DNA from: Nitrososphaerota archaeon | GTDB taxonomy: Archaea; Thermoproteota; Nitrososphaeria; Conexivisphaerales; UBA164 | DNA: 62,920 bases | Direction of reading: 5' to 3' | NCBI GenBank assembly: GCA_009903795.1 | Contig: WYER01000002.1 | Span: forward strand, 1 to 62,920 | Shown here: positions 60,769 to 62,920 of the stretch, piece by piece | Layout of the letters: the number at the start of each line of letters is the position of its first letter | Numbering within the stretch: position 1 is the stretch's first letter | The notes under the pieces: generated by a model | Databases searched by the model: none | What the model saw: the letters and a program-made list of their open reading frames with translations, nothing else | What the model was told of the DNA's origin: nothing | Position numbers and translations under genes: made by a program

Positions 60769-62008
60769 TTACTTCACCTGTCTTTGCACATGTAGCGTTA
60801 AACCCCATACTATTTAGCTCTAGCGCCAAAGCTTCACAGCTTTCTTGTTCACCGTGAACAAGGATTATTTTTGGAGAACCTTTGAGCGACTTGAACATCT
60901 GCAAAAGCTGAGACCTGCCAGAATGGCTTGACAGATCAAACTTGCCAACCTTGGCATTAACGCTATAATGGTTTCCGTTAAAGTTCAAAACGCCTTCTTC
61001 TAACAGTGATCTGCCAGGCGTTCCCTCAACTTGATACGCTACTATAGCTATGCCGTTCTTTTGGTCCTTTGAGATTTTTTTACTGTAAAATACTGAAGCG
61101 CCTCCCATAAGCATTCCAGCTGGAGAAATTATGACAGCCGGCTCTTTTACGATTTTTCTTCTTTCTTCCCATCCATTAACATAATTTAAGCGTCCTAGAG
61201 TTTTTCTTAAAAGTTCGGGGTCTCTTAAAAATTGTGGGTTGTTCAGAAGTATCTCATTTACAGTAAGAGCCATACCATCCATATAAACGTCGTGCTTAAA
61301 GTTATAAGAATAAAATATTTCGGCCAGCTCCTGTGCCCTCCCGACAGCAAAAGCTGGAACAAGAACCGTGCCACCGTCTTCTATTATTTCGTTAGAAAAA
61401 TCTATGAGCCTTTTTTCTTCTTGTTCCCTTTCAGGATGGTCTTGCATTGCATACGTGCATTCAGACACAACATAATCTACTTCTGGAAGATCATAAGATG
61501 CAGGTTTAAGTAACCTTGTCTGTATGTGGTTTATATCTCCAGTATACAGAACCCTCTTGCTTCCCTTAATGTAAACCATAGAGCTGCCAGGAATATGTCC
61601 TGCGTTCAAAAATTCAGCTTCAATTCCGTTTATACTAAAAGGTTCTTCATACTCTATTGCTTTGCTCATCTTAACAAGCTTTTTTACTTCTTGTTGAGTG
61701 AACGGAAGCTTATCGCCTGAAATGTTTAATAAATCATAAAGTAGAAGCTCCGTGAGCTCAATAGTGACCTTTGTAGCATAATGCGGAACGCTCCCATCTA
61801 TATAAAGATAAGGCTCGTATCCTATATGATCTAGATGTGCGTGAGTAGTTATCAACGCGGTTAAGTCTTTGGGCCTTACATGTAATGGATGGACTATGTT
61901 TTTTCCTGGATTTAGCCCATAATCTAAGAGTATAGTTGTGGAATCATCTTTTACTAAAATACCGGAATTGCCTATGTTTCCTCCAGCACCTAACACTTTT
62001 ATTTGCAT
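60761..62008 (-). CDS. aCPSF2-type beta-CASP ribonuclease
   Basis: A 415-residue beta-CASP metallo-beta-lactamase nuclease without KH domains. It has ITTHAHLDHIGYEPYL near residue 55, a NAGHIPGSSMVYI stretch, YTGDINH, the beta-CASP helix region with AGMLMGGASVFYSKK, and SSHSGRSQLLQM near the end. The family includes aCPSF2, an RNA-cutting enzyme with 5' exonuclease activity in some archaea. Length (about 420) and the missing KH region set it apart from aCPSF1 at 15816. It overlaps the archaemetzincin gene by eight bases. Confidence 0.9.
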   Translation of the reverse strand: MQIKVLGAGGNIGNSGILVKDDSTTILLDYGLNPGKNIVHPLHVRPKDLTALITTHAHLDHIGYEPYLYIDGSVPHYATKVTIELTELLLYDLLNISGDKLPFTQQEVKKLVKMSKAIEYEEPFSINGIEAEFLNAGHIPGSSMVYIKGSKRVLYTGDINHIQTRLLKPASYDLPEVDYVVSECTYAMQDHPEREQEEKRLIDFSNEIIEDGGTVLVPAFAVGRAQELAEIFYSYNFKHDVYMDGMALTVNEILLNNPQFLRDPELLRKTLGRLNYVNGWEERRKIVKEPAVIISPAGMLMGGASVFYSKKISKDQKNGIAIVAYQVEGTPGRSLLEEGVLNFNGNHYSVNAKVGKFDLSSHSGRSQLLQMFKSLKGSPKIILVHGEQESCEALALELNSMGFNATCAKTGEVIE

Positions 62009-62124
62009 TTTACCTTCTGTTTTTAACTTTTTGAAAACATTAACGTGCTTATTATTTAATCTTTTCCTAAAAACTGCTGTGTTGAATAATTCTTTTTTAT
62101 CTTAACCAATAAGCTTTAATTGAT

Positions 62125-62920
62125 CATGCCATTAGCATTTCGTTCTTAGCATAGCTGGCCATTTTATCATTTGCCCAAACTTTTTGCATAGCTTCCGCTA
62201 GCAAACCAATTATACTTCTTGCCCTAAGGTCTTCTCCAAACTTTCTCTGTATAGATGAGAATATCCCTTATATAGCCCACCTAAGGCCATACTTAACCTT
62301 CTTTGCCTATGTCTTGTACCCAAGCTTCATTTACTCCCTAACCTCTTGCCTTCTCCTCCTTTCTTTATAACGATAAGTTGTAGCGTTCTTCCTTATCTTT
62401 ATAGCTGATTCTGCATCGCCAATCACATTGAATATTTAATTAGTGTCGTATGCACAATCTCCGTAGAACTTCTTCAGCTTTATCCATTTCTCTTTTAACA
62501 GCTTTATGTGCTTCACAGCTACCTTTGGCTCGTATACTTCGCCTATCTTTACATAAACAGTAATCAGCTTCTTAGTCCTCACGTCAGCAGTTATTATTAC
62601 TTTAACGTACTTTCTCCTTAAATTTCCGTAAACAAAAGTTCTATCCCAAGCGTTGCCAGACTTAAACCCAGTTCAGTCTTAGCCAGCTTCAACATCGTAA
62701 GTTGGTAGCTTTATTTCGGGCTCATGTCATGTACTCTTTGCCATATTGTTGTGTAATCATCATGGTAAGGTATCAAGCGTAACTTTTCCAGTGACCTTAC
62801 TATACCCTCAAGTCCCCTTTAACCAACACTGATGCTATAAAGCCTGAATTTTAATGAAAGATTAAGGAAATTCATAAGGCCTACCTTATCCAATTCTTCA
62901 TACCAGTTTTCAAACATATC
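62125..62920 (-). pseudogene. Decayed IS5-type transposase, continues past right edge
   Basis: On the minus strand, joined frames read like archaeal IS5-group transposases (ISC1058 type). An N-terminal region shows LEGIVRSLEKLRLIPYHDDY with TTIWQRVHDM, the middle shows VYGNLRRKYVKVIITADVR and LKKFYGDCAYDTN, and the end shows KNATTYRYKERRRRQ, YGLRWAI then GIFSSIQRKFGEDLRARS. At least five stop codons interrupt it (for example after VG, PK, DTN and RE). The gene runs off the window. Confidence 0.72.

Noticed and set aside
1-62920. CRISPR array or cas genes
   Set aside because: No regularly spaced direct repeat and no Cas protein was seen on reading both strands.

Overview
The window is archaeal chromosomal DNA, A+T-rich and densely coded. 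Evidence: an archaeal proteasome beta subunit, topoisomerase VI A and B, RNA polymerase subunit N, archaeal aIF2 gamma, GatDE, two archaeal CPSF-type nucleases, NreA with a PCNA-binding tail, a CTP-independent archaeal lipid pathway (mevalonate kinase, isopentenyl phosphate kinase, type 2 IPP isomerase, prenyl synthase) and short TATA boxes 20-27 bases before many start codons, which suggests leaderless mRNAs. The order rpoN - eno - rps2 - MEMO - mvk - ipk - idi2 - prenyl synthase - gltX, and TnpB and DDE transposase relatives of crenarchaeal type, point to the TACK/Thermoproteota side. The aconitase-X gene (phosphomevalonate dehydratase large subunit) argues against Sulfolobales. I cannot name the species.

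Layout. 1-1363: the right part of an IS200/IS605-type element (TnpB plus right end) that has cut a tungstate/molybdate-binding protein gene. 1445-8045: two ABC exporters, one on each strand, around an MscS-type channel; the second has its own surface CARDB-like protein. 8185-9687: an FMN reductase and a decayed CbiZ gene. 10016-15125: AspRS-GatC-GatA-GatB plus a PPP phosphatase. 15173-22000: proteasome beta, aCPSF1, NreA, GatD, GatE. 22000-26265: phosphoesterases, a YjbQ protein, cis-prenyltransferase and DUF373, with a solo copy of the IS605-like right end. 26377-31911: an accessory-looking stretch with a glycosyltransferase, an ATPase, a dead DDE transposase, a Zn-ribbon/nuclease-fold-like protein and two TadC-like pilus membrane proteins without a TadA ATPase. 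31954-36619: methyltransferase, SAM hydrolase, ArgF, tRNA-Lys(CTT), HAD phosphatase, an unknown protein. 36972-40882: KH protein, Top6B, Top6A, small membrane protein, Fap7-like kinase. 40871-44265: a phosphohexomutase split by one base at a classic slippery site, a PIN protein, and aIF2 gamma interrupted by a mini-intein. 44354-49395: MFS transporter, SpeB-like ureohydrolase, CDP-alcohol transferase, hydrolase, aconitase X. 49436-58961: thymidine kinase and the translation/isoprenoid cluster. 59041-62008: PLP enzyme, archaemetzincin-like protein, aCPSF2. The right edge is a decayed IS5-type transposase.

Together the genes give the whole tRNA-dependent amidation route (AspRS, GatCAB for Asn; GluRS, GatDE for Gln) and most of the lower archaeal mevalonate pathway. 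The most unusual points are the 151-residue intein inside the GTP-binding P-loop of aIF2 gamma, the A_AAA_AAG slippery heptamer directly before the stop codon in the split phosphohexomutase gene, an archaemetzincin without the catalytic Glu, an NreA without its N-terminal zinc finger, and several generations of transposon decay, including two related remnants with matching inverted ends.
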